From positions 41,492,954-41,556,953 of the forward strand of contig OY282609.1 of NCBI GenBank assembly GCA_958298945.1: a stretch of 64,000 nucleotides of DNA, read 5' to 3'. This stretch comes from Atherix ibis (lineage: Eukaryota; Arthropoda; Insecta; Diptera; Athericidae). Positions 1 through 10,846 of this stretch are shown here, in pieces; position 1 is the stretch's first letter, and each line of letters starts with the position of its first letter. The notes under the pieces are model-generated. The model was not told the DNA's origin. It was given only the letters and a program-made list of their open reading frames with translations, and did no database searches. The position numbers and the translations under genes are program-made.

Positions 1-665
1 TCCATTTCTTTATTAATTGTAGCTGATTTATGAATATTATTAATTTGAACCGGGTTTTTTAACCATTGTATCACATATTGTGCGAGTTTATTCTCATTTA
101 AAGAACTTGTAGTAGACAGTTAATCTTTACTAATGGTACATCCACTGATTTGTAAGTATATTTCAGAGGCATGAAAAGAAACTTTACCTCGTTGTTTTTG
201 TTTTTACAAATTATCGATTTCGATTGGTTCAACCCTGTTTCGGTTAAGTTCCTGTTAACCACTTCCAAAACTATTGTTATTATTTTTAAATTGCCTTTAC
301 TAAAATACTGATCAACAAAGAAAATTAACTAAAATTTCTTTGTTGATTATTATTTAATGTATCATCATTAGCACAATTTTTATTATTTTAAATCCTGTTA
401 TGATTTTTATAATAATTTTTTATATTACCATTGATTTCTAAAAATCGGAAAGATGAACTAATAGATATAATATATTCTCATATTATATTAAAGCAAACAG
501 ATAAGGTTCCAAATTATCTTAAAAAATTTTCAAAATCATATTTTCATTGGTAACAAAATTAAACCTTGTTGGTTTTTCACTATCGAATTCATATTATAGT
601 TATTAATTACATTAAAATATGTTAATTGAAATGCTTAATTGCGTAGCTGCTGATATATTTCCCTA

Positions 666-732
666 TTTGAATGAATAATTTGTGAAAAAATCCTACTTCT
701 CTCTGGATTTTTTCACAAATTATTCATTCAAA
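666..732. repeat. Perfect fold-back palindrome (28-bp arms)
   Basis: The left arm 666-693 and right arm 705-732 are exact reverse complements around an 11-nt spacer. The sequence is not a TIR that I can match elsewhere in the window. It lies only 22 bp before a second, longer palindrome. It is one of a series of such structures in this window. Confidence 0.95.
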
Positions 733-754
733 AAGCTGCTTCCTTAGTTAAATT

Positions 755-840
755 AAATAAACCAGCTGCCTCTGTCGGGAACTTATATAGGGAATTCGAG
801 TTCCCTATATAAGTTCCTGACAGAGGCAGCTGGTTTATTT
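755..840. repeat. Fold-back palindrome (40-bp arms, one mismatch)
   Basis: The left arm 755-794 pairs with the right arm 801-840 at 39 of 40 positions. The single mismatch would be a G-T pair. The spacer is 6 nt. The palindrome is moderately GC-rich compared with its surroundings and unrelated in sequence to its neighbour at 666-732. Any RNA across this segment would form a long hairpin. Confidence 0.95.
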
Positions 841-3658
841 TTCTTCGCAAAATTCGTTCCTCTGCTGTACTCCTTTTGATTTTTCCTTGTGAAAACGTCA
901 ACGCTTGCACATTTCTTTAATTTATTTATGACCGGATTTATATTCAATTTATATTTCAACACAAATCTTCGGATTTTTTTGAGTCCCATCAGACTCAAAA
1001 ATTTATAAATATACTTATCTCTTCGGATTAATATTCAACTTATATTTCAACTCAAATCTTTAGATTTGTATTTTGATCGGTTCAAAAAATTTCGGGATAT
1101 CTTTCTATTGAACTAAAAATTTCGGGATATTTTTCTATTGAACCTACTCGACTGCGCCTCTTACATACACTTATATAATTATAAAATTTATAAATATTCT
1201 TGTTCTTATATATAAGCTTATAGCAGTTTTTATGAACCCCAAACATTTGGATTGTTATTTTCGAAACAATACAAACTTAATTCTAAATTCTTTTTTAAAA
1301 CCAAAATAGAGTTTCAGTCAACACATTTTTTTTATAATTTAATTTTAGGACAGGTTAACGTTAATTTAATTTCAGTAAACTTTAAAAGTAAACTAGTAAG
1401 TGTGAAGTTTACGTTACAGAGAAAGTAAAAAATTATAAACATTACTTAACTACTACTCGAACAGTCCTTTCCATTAAAATAAAAACAGAAATAAATAAAA
1501 TTTTAATACAGGAAAATTATTTTATTGTGTACCTGTAGACTAGTCACAAAAATCGCATAAAAAAATTATAGAAATTTGAATTGGGTACTTAACGAGATTT
1601 GAAATGGTTATTTCGTTACTAATTTGAGTTGATTTCTTCGCTATTGAGCCAGTTGAGTTCACAGACTTTATTAAAAGCTCTTTTTTTATTCAAACTTCCA
1701 TTTTCTATCGATCCAATAGAAATCTTTCCAAAATATCCTACCGGCCGCGCTAAAATATAGTTTTGTGGTTTAAAAAAATTGGACGGAATCAACGAAAAAA
1801 TAAAATTATTGATTTTAAGACAAGAACGAATTTATTAACTAAAAACAATGAACTGCAGCCCTTCATAACTAATTAAAATCAACTACTGAGAATCAGTTGA
1901 ATTAACAAATAATTATAAAATATTGAAATCTGCTCAAAGTGTAAAGTGAGCAATGATCGCGGTAGATTTTTTGCAAAAACTTTTATATCATTGAAAATTG
2001 ATATTTCTATTGATCATTCAAAATTATTGCAACACGTGTGTTGCTGACTTTGCGTAATATTAATTAATAGCTTCAGCTATAATTTTATTGCAGAAGATAA
2101 ATTACAAGAGTTGACTATTTATACTTTTTAAAATACCCAATTCCGATAAACTTCTGTTTTGTAATACATCATTTGACCAAATTGTAACTTGTTTTACATC
2201 TGTTTTTACAATCATTCGATCAAATTGTAACATGAGTTCGAACATGTTTAGCATCATGGTGTTCGATGGAATTCTGACGTCTTATAATATCGTTTGATCG
2301 TTTTTTCATTTATATAACGATTCAGCCTTTTAAATTGATCTATAAATTGAATTATAATTTGACATTTATGGTAGTAAAAGTAAAGAAAAAAATTATTGTT
2401 ACTCAATGTGAAAACAGAATCCGCAAATTTTAAATTTCAATGTCCCACCTTAATTTCAAATTCCCTTTCCAACAAGCAATTTTTAGGAACGCGAGCCTGC
2501 AATTATGCTAAGAACAAGTGGCTGGCCTTTACGCCATTTACTTGTTTACAAAATTACAAGCCTCACTTTTGCCACTACAAAGTTCACCTTTTAAAACTAC
2601 ATCTTAGTGTGACACTGATTTGAGTACTAGCTTGCCATATCTTAATAGCCATAATCAAAATATTAGACATAACGTTACTTTGCAAGAAACTGAGTTACCC
2701 TTTCTTACAACCAATCATAGTACCAAAAATATAAATGTTTATTCTTTAATAAAGACAGTAACGATGAGGTCGTGTACTTTTCCTCATTCAGTTCTTAATT
2801 TCCTGTTTGCGTGGAAATTAATTTTTTTATCAAACGATGGTTCCACAACCTTTTCTTTTTAACAACAAATTCTATGTGCATATTTATTGCTGTACGGATA
2901 TTTGCTTTATTTCCATGACTGATGATATCCTTAAGCAGCTAGTCAGTCCATATCACCGTCCTCCGATGCATTTAGACACCGATCGGTGTGATACTCACAG
3001 AAATACTCCCTTTTTTCCAGTACGACCAACCTTCTCTAAAGTGCCAGAGTTAAGTAGGCAGTGAGGCAAACAGAATACAGCTTAGAATTACTTTACTACC
3101 ACCATTCACACCAGATTCTCCCATAAGGTAACATGGAGAGGAATTAATCGGATTCTCAATTTAAAAAAATTTATTATTGTATCAATTGAAATCGAGAATG
3201 GAATTATAACCGACTCCACTTCCACCGTTGCCCTTACAACAGCTTGAGCATCGTTCACCACGCACAATCATCCAAGTTTTTAATGTTGTAGACAAGAAAT
3301 CCTTCACGGAAAACCTCCCGCCAATTCCGTTTTCTTCCACATAATCCTTGATTCAGTCAATATTTTTTAATTAGTTCAAGTTCTTTGAAGGGGACTGCAT
3401 TGGGCAGAGATAAGTAATAGTTCAAAATGTTTTAATGAAGACCCTTCGACATTCAATGTAGAATTATCAATCTCTTAAACATCTTCTAACAAATTTCATT
3501 TTGCCTTGCATATGCACTATTCTGAAAAAGATACCGGCTTTTAAACATAGCCAGTTCTTGTCTAAGAAGTTCACGCTAACATGCCTATACGTCGGGCAGG
3601 TGGACTTTGATTTTGCTTCTGAATCTACAGCACGCTATACACGATTGCTACAAACAGA

Positions 3659-3787
3659 TTTATTTCACCGTTAACTGAGTGGGGATATGATTCAGCCTTC
3701 TTAAAGCTGTTGCGATCATACATGACTGGTAGAACTTTGACTGTTAAGGCAAACGGTCATTTTGTTAATGAAACAAGAAAAAAATGA
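3659..3787 (+). pseudogene. LINE reverse-transcriptase fragment
   Basis: An open stretch of about 42 codons ends in TGA at 3785-3787. It resembles the palm-region segment of non-LTR retrotransposon reverse transcriptases: a G-Y/F-x-S-A-x-L-K-x-L-x-S-Y pattern (here GYDSAFLKLLRSYMTGR) followed by a short T-V-K-x-N-G-H pattern (TVKANGH). In Jockey/CR1-like proteins this lies shortly before the G-V-P-Q-G-S block. That block and the catalytic YxDD are not found downstream, so this is a short relic. The element family cannot be fixed from so little sequence. Confidence 0.5.
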
Positions 3788-4314
3788 ATAAGTCAAACGT
3801 GCAAATTTATATAAATATATAACTATAATAAAGATATTATATTTTGAACGATATTAAAAAATATATTCAAACACTTCATTATTATAAAAATGTTCAAGTT
3901 CGATAAACAGAAAAGAAATTTGCAAGTCATTATGAAATAAAAGGAAAACAAAGAAAAAAATGAAACGTAATAATGAAACATTACTATTAATCAACTTATT
4001 CCTAAATTTTGTTTTCATTCATTTTCTTATTCCTAAATTTTTTTTCATTGATAGTATTTGTCAATTTCGTTTCACTTGTACATATTTATAAATTATTTTT
4101 AACGTAGAGTTAAGACATGCTCTGTACATCTTTTGGTATAAATTAAATTAATACATGAATTGCACCTCAACCACCACCATGGACTACAATTGCTTCATCC
4201 GTCTACTGCATCGTCATTCGGCTGTTTTTGAAGTCGGTTTTTATTTATTATTTCGCTGCCGAAACACCACAATCAATTTTTTCATTAGGTTTCCCCATTT
4301 TAAAGCTTTTCATC
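3788..4314. other. Anonymous AT-rich DNA
   Basis: No gene or recognised repeat is visible. The 62-codon open frame at 4155-4343 runs into the duplicated block and has no recognisable motif. Confidence 0.5.
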
Positions 4315-5284
4315 TAGTTTTTGTTTCACTGCCTTCTGAATAGGTAGCGACTCCTCTTGGACTTCACCTATATTTATTGGCCTTTCCCTATCCAATTAAA
4401 GATCGAATTTTGGTCGTTCCTCTTTACACATTTTAATTTTCATTCAATGAATCTCCCAACGTTACAAAAATGTTATAAATCGAAATAGTAATAGAACTAA
4501 ATATTATATAATTAGAATTTAAGTTCTAATAAATACGCAGAGTGATGTGCGAATACTTCTGTGATTAAGAAATTAGGTGTAATTTTATATTTTATTAGTT
4601 TTATTTTTATTTGTATGACCTGTTTACTAATACTTTAATATTTGTAAAACCTATTCACTAATACTTTAAAATATTGTGATTAGTTTGAAAACTAGTTTTA
4701 ATAGCATTATTAACAATTCCACATAATTAGGTTTAAAAAATATTTTTTTTGGATATTTTTATATTTATTTATCTAGCCTTTAATGTCAATACTTTCCATA
4801 CGTTCGCCTGCCACATATAAATCCATTAAAACATTAAACTTGACAATCGAAAATTAGATGCATAAAATTAACCAACTAATTAACCGATAATTACTTTCGT
4901 AGCTCTTCCCAATAGCGCGCGTTTCGTTTATATTTTGACAGCGTTCATCGGTGGATTCCTAATCTAGAATTAATAGCTGTATTCTATTGGACCAATTTTG
5001 CTACTACACTAGTTGTGTATCTGTCATCATCTACTTTACCTCGAACAGAGCAGTAATTTTCCGCTGGAGTTAAGCATACAATGTACGGTAGGTGGATTGT
5101 AGTTGCTACAGTGAAAATAGATAGATTTGCGGGTTCGTTGGTTATGTTGAAATGTCATATTTTTGTGTTTATTGTTTATGTGTGAATAAACTCAGTATTG
5201 TTGGTGACTATTGTGTGATTGTATTTTACTGCTGTATTGATATGTTCATTTTATTGAGAGTCTACAGCGCTGTAGTAAAATTGG
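4315..5284. repeat. Tandem duplication, copy 1
   Basis: 4315-5228 is repeated at 5285-6198 at a constant offset of 970 bp. I noticed only one substitution over about 914 bp (C at 4777 versus T at 5747). The last 56 bp of this copy (5229-5284) are missing from copy 2. The unit contains ordinary AT-rich DNA and most of a MITE that starts at 4975. The near identity implies a recent duplication, gene conversion or an assembly duplication. Confidence 0.95.
4975..5284. mobile_element. MITE with 3-bp TSD type, right end cut by duplication
   Basis: The left TIR starts AGCTGTATTCTATTGGACC after a 3-bp AAT. The right end stops at GTAGTAAAATTGG, short of the terminal TCCAATGGAATACAGCT seen at 6204-6220, because the tandem-duplication joint falls here. 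It belongs to the same family as the elements at 5945, 8070 and 9706. It has no coding capacity. Confidence 0.75.
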
Positions 5285-6198
5285 TAGTTTTTGTTTCACT
5301 GCCTTCTGAATAGGTAGCGACTCCTCTTGGACTTCACCTATATTTATTGGCCTTTCCCTATCCAATTAAAGATCGAATTTTGGTCGTTCCTCTTTACACA
5401 TTTTAATTTTCATTCAATGAATCTCCCAACGTTACAAAAATGTTATAAATCGAAATAGTAATAGAACTAAATATTATATAATTAGAATTTAAGTTCTAAT
5501 AAATACGCAGAGTGATGTGCGAATACTTCTGTGATTAAGAAATTAGGTGTAATTTTATATTTTATTAGTTTTATTTTTATTTGTATGACCTGTTTACTAA
5601 TACTTTAATATTTGTAAAACCTATTCACTAATACTTTAAAATATTGTGATTAGTTTGAAAACTAGTTTTAATAGCATTATTAACAATTCCACATAATTAG
5701 GTTTAAAAAATATTTTTTTTGGATATTTTTATATTTATTTATCTAGTCTTTAATGTCAATACTTTCCATACGTTCGCCTGCCACATATAAATCCATTAAA
5801 ACATTAAACTTGACAATCGAAAATTAGATGCATAAAATTAACCAACTAATTAACCGATAATTACTTTCGTAGCTCTTCCCAATAGCGCGCGTTTCGTTTA
5901 TATTTTGACAGCGTTCATCGGTGGATTCCTAATCTAGAATTAATAGCTGTATTCTATTGGACCAATTTTGCTACTACACTAGTTGTGTATCTGTCATCAT
6001 CTACTTTACCTCGAACAGAGCAGTAATTTTCCGCTGGAGTTAAGCATACAATGTACGGTAGGTGGATTGTAGTTGCTACAGTGAAAATAGATAGATTTGC
6101 GGGTTCGTTGGTTATGTTGAAATGTCATATTTTTGTGTTTATTGTTTATGTGTGAATAAACTCAGTATTGTTGGTGACTATTGTGTGATTGTATTTTA
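5285..6198. repeat. Tandem duplication, copy 2
   Basis: This copy matches 4315-5228 almost perfectly and then continues directly into the intact right end of the MITE (to 6220). It lacks the 56 bp found at 5229-5284 in copy 1. Copy 1 therefore holds the truncated right part of the MITE, and copy 2 holds its true terminus but a shortened interior. Confidence 0.95.
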
Positions 6199-6220
6199 AT
6201 TGGTCCAATGGAATACAGCT
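5945..6220. mobile_element. MITE (AGCTGTATTCC TIR family)
   Basis: The terminal inverted repeats AGCTGTATTCTATTGGACC and GGTCCAATGGAATACAGCT bound this 276-bp non-coding element. The triplet AAT precedes it (5942-5944) and follows it (6221-6223), fitting a 3-bp target-site duplication. Three-base duplications with A/T are typical of PIF/Harbinger-type insertions, but no transposase is present to confirm the superfamily. Confidence 0.8.
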
Positions 6221-6692
6221 AATGTGTTAACTGAATCACAAATACATGATATATAAGACAATAAAATGGCATTTATTTAGAAATATACAAGCCATCTTAA
6301 ATACTGTCGTTCTACATATGAAATATAAAAAAAACATACATTTAATAACATAAATAATTACCAAAACGATACCCTTCAAACTAATAACGAGCCAAAAACT
6401 ACAATTTTTTAATTTTTATAAATTTAAAGTTTAAAACGCAAACGCTTAAAACCAGTCATATGCTCAAATTTATAAAATAAAAACACAATTCCCACACCAA
6501 CCACAAACACTTTATTTTGTCGGCACTTGCAATTTTACTGGTAGGAATACAATTTCGACTGACTGAAAACTGCATCCAGTCGGCTAATAAAACCTCAAAA
6601 CCTCATCAGTGTTACAGGAACCTTAGATTATAGAACTGGATAGGCCTCTAAACAAAAATCGTGGCACAATTTTGTTGGCAATACATTCGTAG
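6221..6692. other. Spacer with a stray fold-back terminus
   Basis: Mostly anonymous. At about 6621-6652 there is an extra copy of the fold-back family terminus (CCTTAGATTATAGAACTGG followed by ATAGGCC). It has the same orientation as the one that starts the element at 6693, suggesting an older, truncated insertion. Confidence 0.5.
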
Positions 6693-8669
6693 AACCTTAG
6701 ATTAAGAATACCTGGATAGGCCCCTACCGTGTATGTATACGCATTTTTGTGTCCAAATTATTACAAAGGGATATTGTTGTCAAAATTTTTTTTATGTAGA
6801 CATGACACCCAGTGCCATCTAGTTGTCGTAATAGAAATTTATTGAATTGCAAAAGCATAATTTATATTCATTTTAATTCACTTATTGGAAACAAAAATAC
6901 AATTTGAATACAACGATAGGCAATTTTTATTTTTTGTACAATCTTTTGATACGAAATGGAATTCTATTTTAGGTTTATTATTCATTTCGTAAATAGCAAT
7001 CAAATATAAAGGGCGTCAATTTTGTAGACTTTCGGAGAGTTTTAAAACTTTAATTCTCCATGGAAGTGGTAACTTAAGAGCTATTGTTGTCATTTGTCAA
7101 GTTTTATTTTGGCACATCGGAAAGTGCAATTAACTGTTTTTTTCACATAATTATAAGTATTTACAGAAAAGTAAGTATTTTAATAAATAGTTATATTGTT
7201 GATAAAACAATACGAAGTTTTTATTTCAGAAAATTACGTAATTTATTAAAAATTGCTAGAAATTCGCCGAAAAGAGGAAACCGGGAATTTCTTTCTTTCG
7301 GTAAGTTGACATCTTCATTTTTACTAACCAATATAACAAATATTTAGTTTGTGATGTGCCTAAATGGCTATTAGTGATTTATTTTATCCAAAAAGTGGTT
7401 ATTCAATAAATGTAAACAAATGCGATGTTGACAGTTCAATGGTTACCAGAAAATAGTTCAGTGCCGGTATACGTAAAGTGTGTGTAAGAAAGTTTAAGGT
7501 ACCGAATTTTTCTTACTATTTTTCATTGCTGTTTACATTGTGTTAAAATAAATAAAGTATATTCTTCGGTAGGCTTATTATTTAAATAAATTTGTTTTGC
7601 TTGCTCTATTAGACCATATTATAATGCATTTACTACATACTATTGTTTTCTTTTTTTAAAAATATTAGTTATTATTTTTTTAAGTACATAAAGAAATTCC
7701 CGGTACCTCATTTCGTCGAATTTCTGGCAATCCTTTATAAAACACTTAATTTTCTGAAATAAAAACTTGGTATTAAGTTTTATCAAAAATATAACTATTT
7801 ATAAAAATACTTACTTTTACGTAAATACTTCAAAATAGATAAAAACTACACTTTTACTTGCACTTTCCGATGTGATAAAATAAAACTAGCGCTTTATTTT
7901 CGGTATGTTACCACTTTCATGGAGAATGGCGCATTTGAAAGTCTACAAAATTGAGGCGCTTTATATTTAATTGATATTTACTAAATAAATAATAAACCTT
8001 AAATAAAATTCCATTTCGTTTCAAGAGATTGTACAGAAAATAAAAATTGCCTATCGTTGTGTTTAAATTAGCTGTATTCCATGGGACCAATTTTGCTACT
8101 CACAAGTACTTGTGAGTAGATGCCCAATGAAATGCAAAATTTACTGACTGCAGTAAAATATAACCTCAAAATAGTCGACAACAATACTGAGTTTACTCAC
8201 ACATAAACAATAAAAACTGAGTTTTTTCACACATAAACAATACTGACAAAAATATGACTCTTCAACATAACCAACGAAGCCGCTTAGCCATCTATTTACA
8301 GTTCGAGAAATAAAATACCCTACCGTAAATTGTATGGCGTAACTACGCATGTGAACTACTCATTTGTTCGAGGTGGTGTAGATGATGACAGCTAGAACTA
8401 CTCGTGAGTAACAAAATTTTCCCAACGGAATGCTGCTATTGTATTTTTGTTTCCAAAAAGTGAATTAAAATGAATATAAATTATAGCTTTGCAATTCAAT
8501 TAATTAGTATTACAACAACAAGATGGCAGTGGGTGTCATGTTTACATAAAAAAATCTACACAAAAATATCCCTTAATTGCCATTTCTAGCCGCTTCGTAA
8601 TAATTCGTACACAAAATTGCGTATACATATACGGTAAGGGCCTATCCAGGTATTCTTTAAACTAAGGTT
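6693..8669. mobile_element. Fold-back DNA element A with long inverted arms
   Basis: The left terminus AACCTTAGATTAAGAATACC and right terminus GGTATTCTTTAAACTAAGG are inverted repeats. The complementarity continues inward for hundreds of bases: 6700-7345 matches the reverse complement of about 7683-8665, apart from an inserted MITE at 8070-8437. The core of about 330 bp is not inverted. No transposase is visible; the 87-codon frame at 7084-7347 matches nothing that I recognise. The arms contain GTAAGT and TTTTATTTCAG signals at comparable places in several copies, so they may derive from an intron-containing gene (inference). I see no clear target duplication. Structurally this is a long-TIR non-autonomous element of unknown superfamily. 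Confidence 0.8.
8070..8437. mobile_element. MITE nested in the right arm of fold-back element A
   Basis: The ends AGCTGTATTCC and GGAATGCTGCT form imperfect TIRs. ATT at 8067-8069 and 8438-8440 is a 3-bp target duplication. The paralogous arm at about 9572-9585 reads straight through this site (GTTTAAATTGTATTTTATTT), giving an empty site. The subterminal CACAAGTACTTGTG is a short palindrome. The interior is shared with the MITE at 9706. It is non-coding and 368 bp long. Confidence 0.88.
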
Positions 8670-9149
8670 TTGCAGTTGTAGTCCAAGTACTGTCATACAT
8701 TTCATTGTTTTGTTATGTGACAGGATTTTTCTTTGACAGTTGAAATTGAAATTAAAACAAGGTAAGTGAATACATTTTTTGAAGTTATATTAATATAACG
8801 AGTAAAACATTATTTATAAATAAGTGTTGCATTTGGTTGCAAATTTTTAACAGTATTTGCATTTCAATAATATAATATATACAACTTTATATACTGTCAA
8901 AAATACAGGAATTTCGCCCGAATTAACCAAATATATACGATTGCAATAAAATTTAATATATATGAATATACTATTCAATTTCTTAATATAACAACAAATA
9001 GTATATTCAACTCCTTTTATTTGTATTTAATTTTGATCTTTCAACTTTCCGCCACAAAACAAGCCATTGAAATATATACAGTAGTTGAACCTTAGATTTT
9101 CGCATATATCTACACAAATGCTGCTGAATTATTTTCTGTAGTAAAAATA

Positions 9150-10176
9150 AGCATGTTAATATACAACTTAGCGAAAGATAGAAATCCCCGGCTTCCTCAT
9201 TCCGTTGAATTACCCACAATGCTTTATAAAATACTTCATTTTATGATATCAAAACTTCCTATTAAATGTTATCAACAATACAACTATTTATATATATACT
9301 TAATTTTTCGTAAATACTTCAAAATACATCAAAACTACACTTTCACTTGCACTTTCTCATAAGTGGCCAAAATAACAACTTGAAAAACAACAAAGTATGC
9401 AAGCATTTCGGTATGCTTTCATGAGGAATGGCATGCTTAAAAACTCTTCGAATGTCTACAAAATTGAGCCGCTTGATATATGATTGATATTTACGAAATA
9501 AATAATAAACCTAAAATGCGATTCCATTTCATATAAAAAGATTGTACAAAAAATAAACAAATTCTGTCGTTGTGTTTAAATTGTATTTTATTTCCAATAA
9601 GGTAATTAAAATGAATATAAATTATGCTTTTGGAATTCAATAAATTTCTATTACGAAAACTAGATGTGAGTGGGTCTTATGTCTACATAAAAAAATCTAC
9701 ACAAAAGGCGTTTTCCTTTGGACCTACCACGGTAGCTGTGAGTAGATGAGCAAAGGAACGCCAAATTTATAACATTAGTAGATACATAACATCAAAATAG
9801 TCAGCAACAATACAGAGTTTACTCACACATAAACAATAAAAACTGAGTTTATTCACACATGCAAAATACTGATAAATATATGACTCTTCAACATAACCAA
9901 CGAACCCGCTAAGCCATCTATTGCCAGGTAGGAAACTAAAATCCCCTTACAGTTCAGTGGATGCGTAATTCCCAGTTTAATGTGGTCGTTTGTTCGAGGT
10001 AGAGTAGATGATGACAGCTGAAACTCTACCGCGGTAGCAAAATTGGTCCAATGGAAAACGCCTAAAGTATGCAATCGTTACGATTACTCGCCGTTTCTGC
10101 TATAATTAAGCCACAAAATTACGTATACTTATACGAAAATCTGACGTACGGGCCTATCCAGGTATTGTTTGTTCTA
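9150..10176. mobile_element. Fold-back family, right-arm half copy (C)
   Basis: This segment parallels the right arm of element A (about 7683-8665) in the same orientation and ends with the family terminus GGGCCTATCCAGGTATTG near 10150-10168. No matching left half is visible: upstream, 8670-9150 is unrelated AT-rich DNA. It carries its own nested MITE at 9706-10063 and is immediately followed by the TIR element at 10177. Confidence 0.75.
9706..10063. mobile_element. MITE nested in fold-back copy C
   Basis: The ends AGGCGTTTTCC and GGAAAACGCCT are perfect inverted repeats over 11 bp, with GGACC/GGTCC following inward. AAA at 9703-9705 and 10064-10066 is a 3-bp duplication. The equivalent position in element A (near 8565-8570) lacks the insertion. 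The interior resembles the MITE at 8070, including a shared CTCACACATAAACAATAAAA stretch. It is 358 bp and non-coding. Confidence 0.88.
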
Positions 10177-10353
10177 AAGGCCGGTATGCAGCTCGAGCTA
10201 AGATAAATTTTAACGCGATCTCCACTACTCTCCCATTTAGCGCAGCTAAACGAGAGTGAAAAGTTTTTGTGTAGAGATAAATTTTGACATTTCGGAACTT
10301 TTTAATTTCGATGTTGATGTTTTGTTGTTATTTTAAAAATAAATGAAGTGAAT

Positions 10354-10816
10354 AGCTTTTTTAGCTGGATTTTATTCAAAGGATATGATTTTAGAATTTG
10401 TATCTTTATTTTATTTAAATATATTTAGTTTTTTCTTATATTTTTTTCTACAGGATTAACTGTTTGTTATTCAATTCGGTTAGTTTATTATACAATGACT
10501 GGAAATTTTAATGTTATATCTTTACATTTATTATATGATGAGGGTTGAATTATATTAAAGGGAATAATGGGATTGTTATTTATAGCAGTTATTGGTGGAA
10601 GTATATTAAATTGATTAATTTTTCCAGTTCCTTATATAATTTGTTTACCTGATTATTTCAAGTTAATAACTTTATTTGTTTGTATTATAGGGGGTATTAT
10701 GGGATATTTAATTTCAAATGTTTCTTATATTTTTTAAATAAATCATTAAAGTATAATTTTTTATCAACATATTTAGGGAGAATATAATTTGTACCTTATA
10801 TTTCTACTTATGGAAT
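10354..10816 (+). pseudogene. nad5: NUMT: fragment of mitochondrial nad5
   Basis: Read with the invertebrate mitochondrial code (TGA as Trp, ATA as Met), this encodes about 150 residues of NADH dehydrogenase subunit 5, from the LAGFYSKD motif to FVPYISTYG near the C-terminal third. Recognisable stretches include FFSTGLTV, RLVYYTMTG, IGGSMLNWLIFP and PYMICLP. Two in-frame TGA codons sit where ND5 has tryptophan (near 10546 and 10612), so a nuclear gene is ruled out. The reading frame is intact to about 10733. A one-base shift then moves the rest (NKSL, LSTYLGSM) to the next frame, and a TAA replaces an expected TGA near 10784. It is a young, non-functional nuclear copy. It ends exactly where a palindrome begins to fold back. 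Confidence 0.93.
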
Positions 10817-10846
10817 TATTTATTCCATAAGTAGAAATATAAGGTA
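10792..10846. repeat. Perfect palindrome at the end of the nad5 fragment
   Basis: The left arm 10792-10816 is nad5 sequence. The right arm 10822-10846 is its exact reverse complement, after a 5-nt spacer TATTT. The coding similarity to nad5 ends at this turn, as expected if synthesis switched to its own complementary strand when the mitochondrial piece was joined. Confidence 0.95.

Larger units (their letters stand above)
1..3658. other. Anonymous AT-rich DNA
   Basis: Apart from the two palindromes listed separately, I see no gene, RNA or known repeat here. Three short overlapping plus-strand open frames between 2396 and 3064 have no motif that I recognise and no splice context that would link them. 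The segment ends where a LINE reverse-transcriptase fragment begins. Confidence 0.5.

Noticed and set aside
666..840. Hairpins as rho-independent terminators
   Set aside because: The sequence is eukaryotic, the hairpins are not followed by consistent T-runs, and no upstream genes exist.
2396..3064. Three overlapping plus frames as exons of one host gene
   Set aside because: The frames overlap one another in different phases, lack convincing splice signals between them and have no recognised domain.
10354..10740. nad5 fragment as a functional nuclear gene
   Set aside because: Internal TGA codons would stop translation in the nucleus, and the piece covers only part of the protein.
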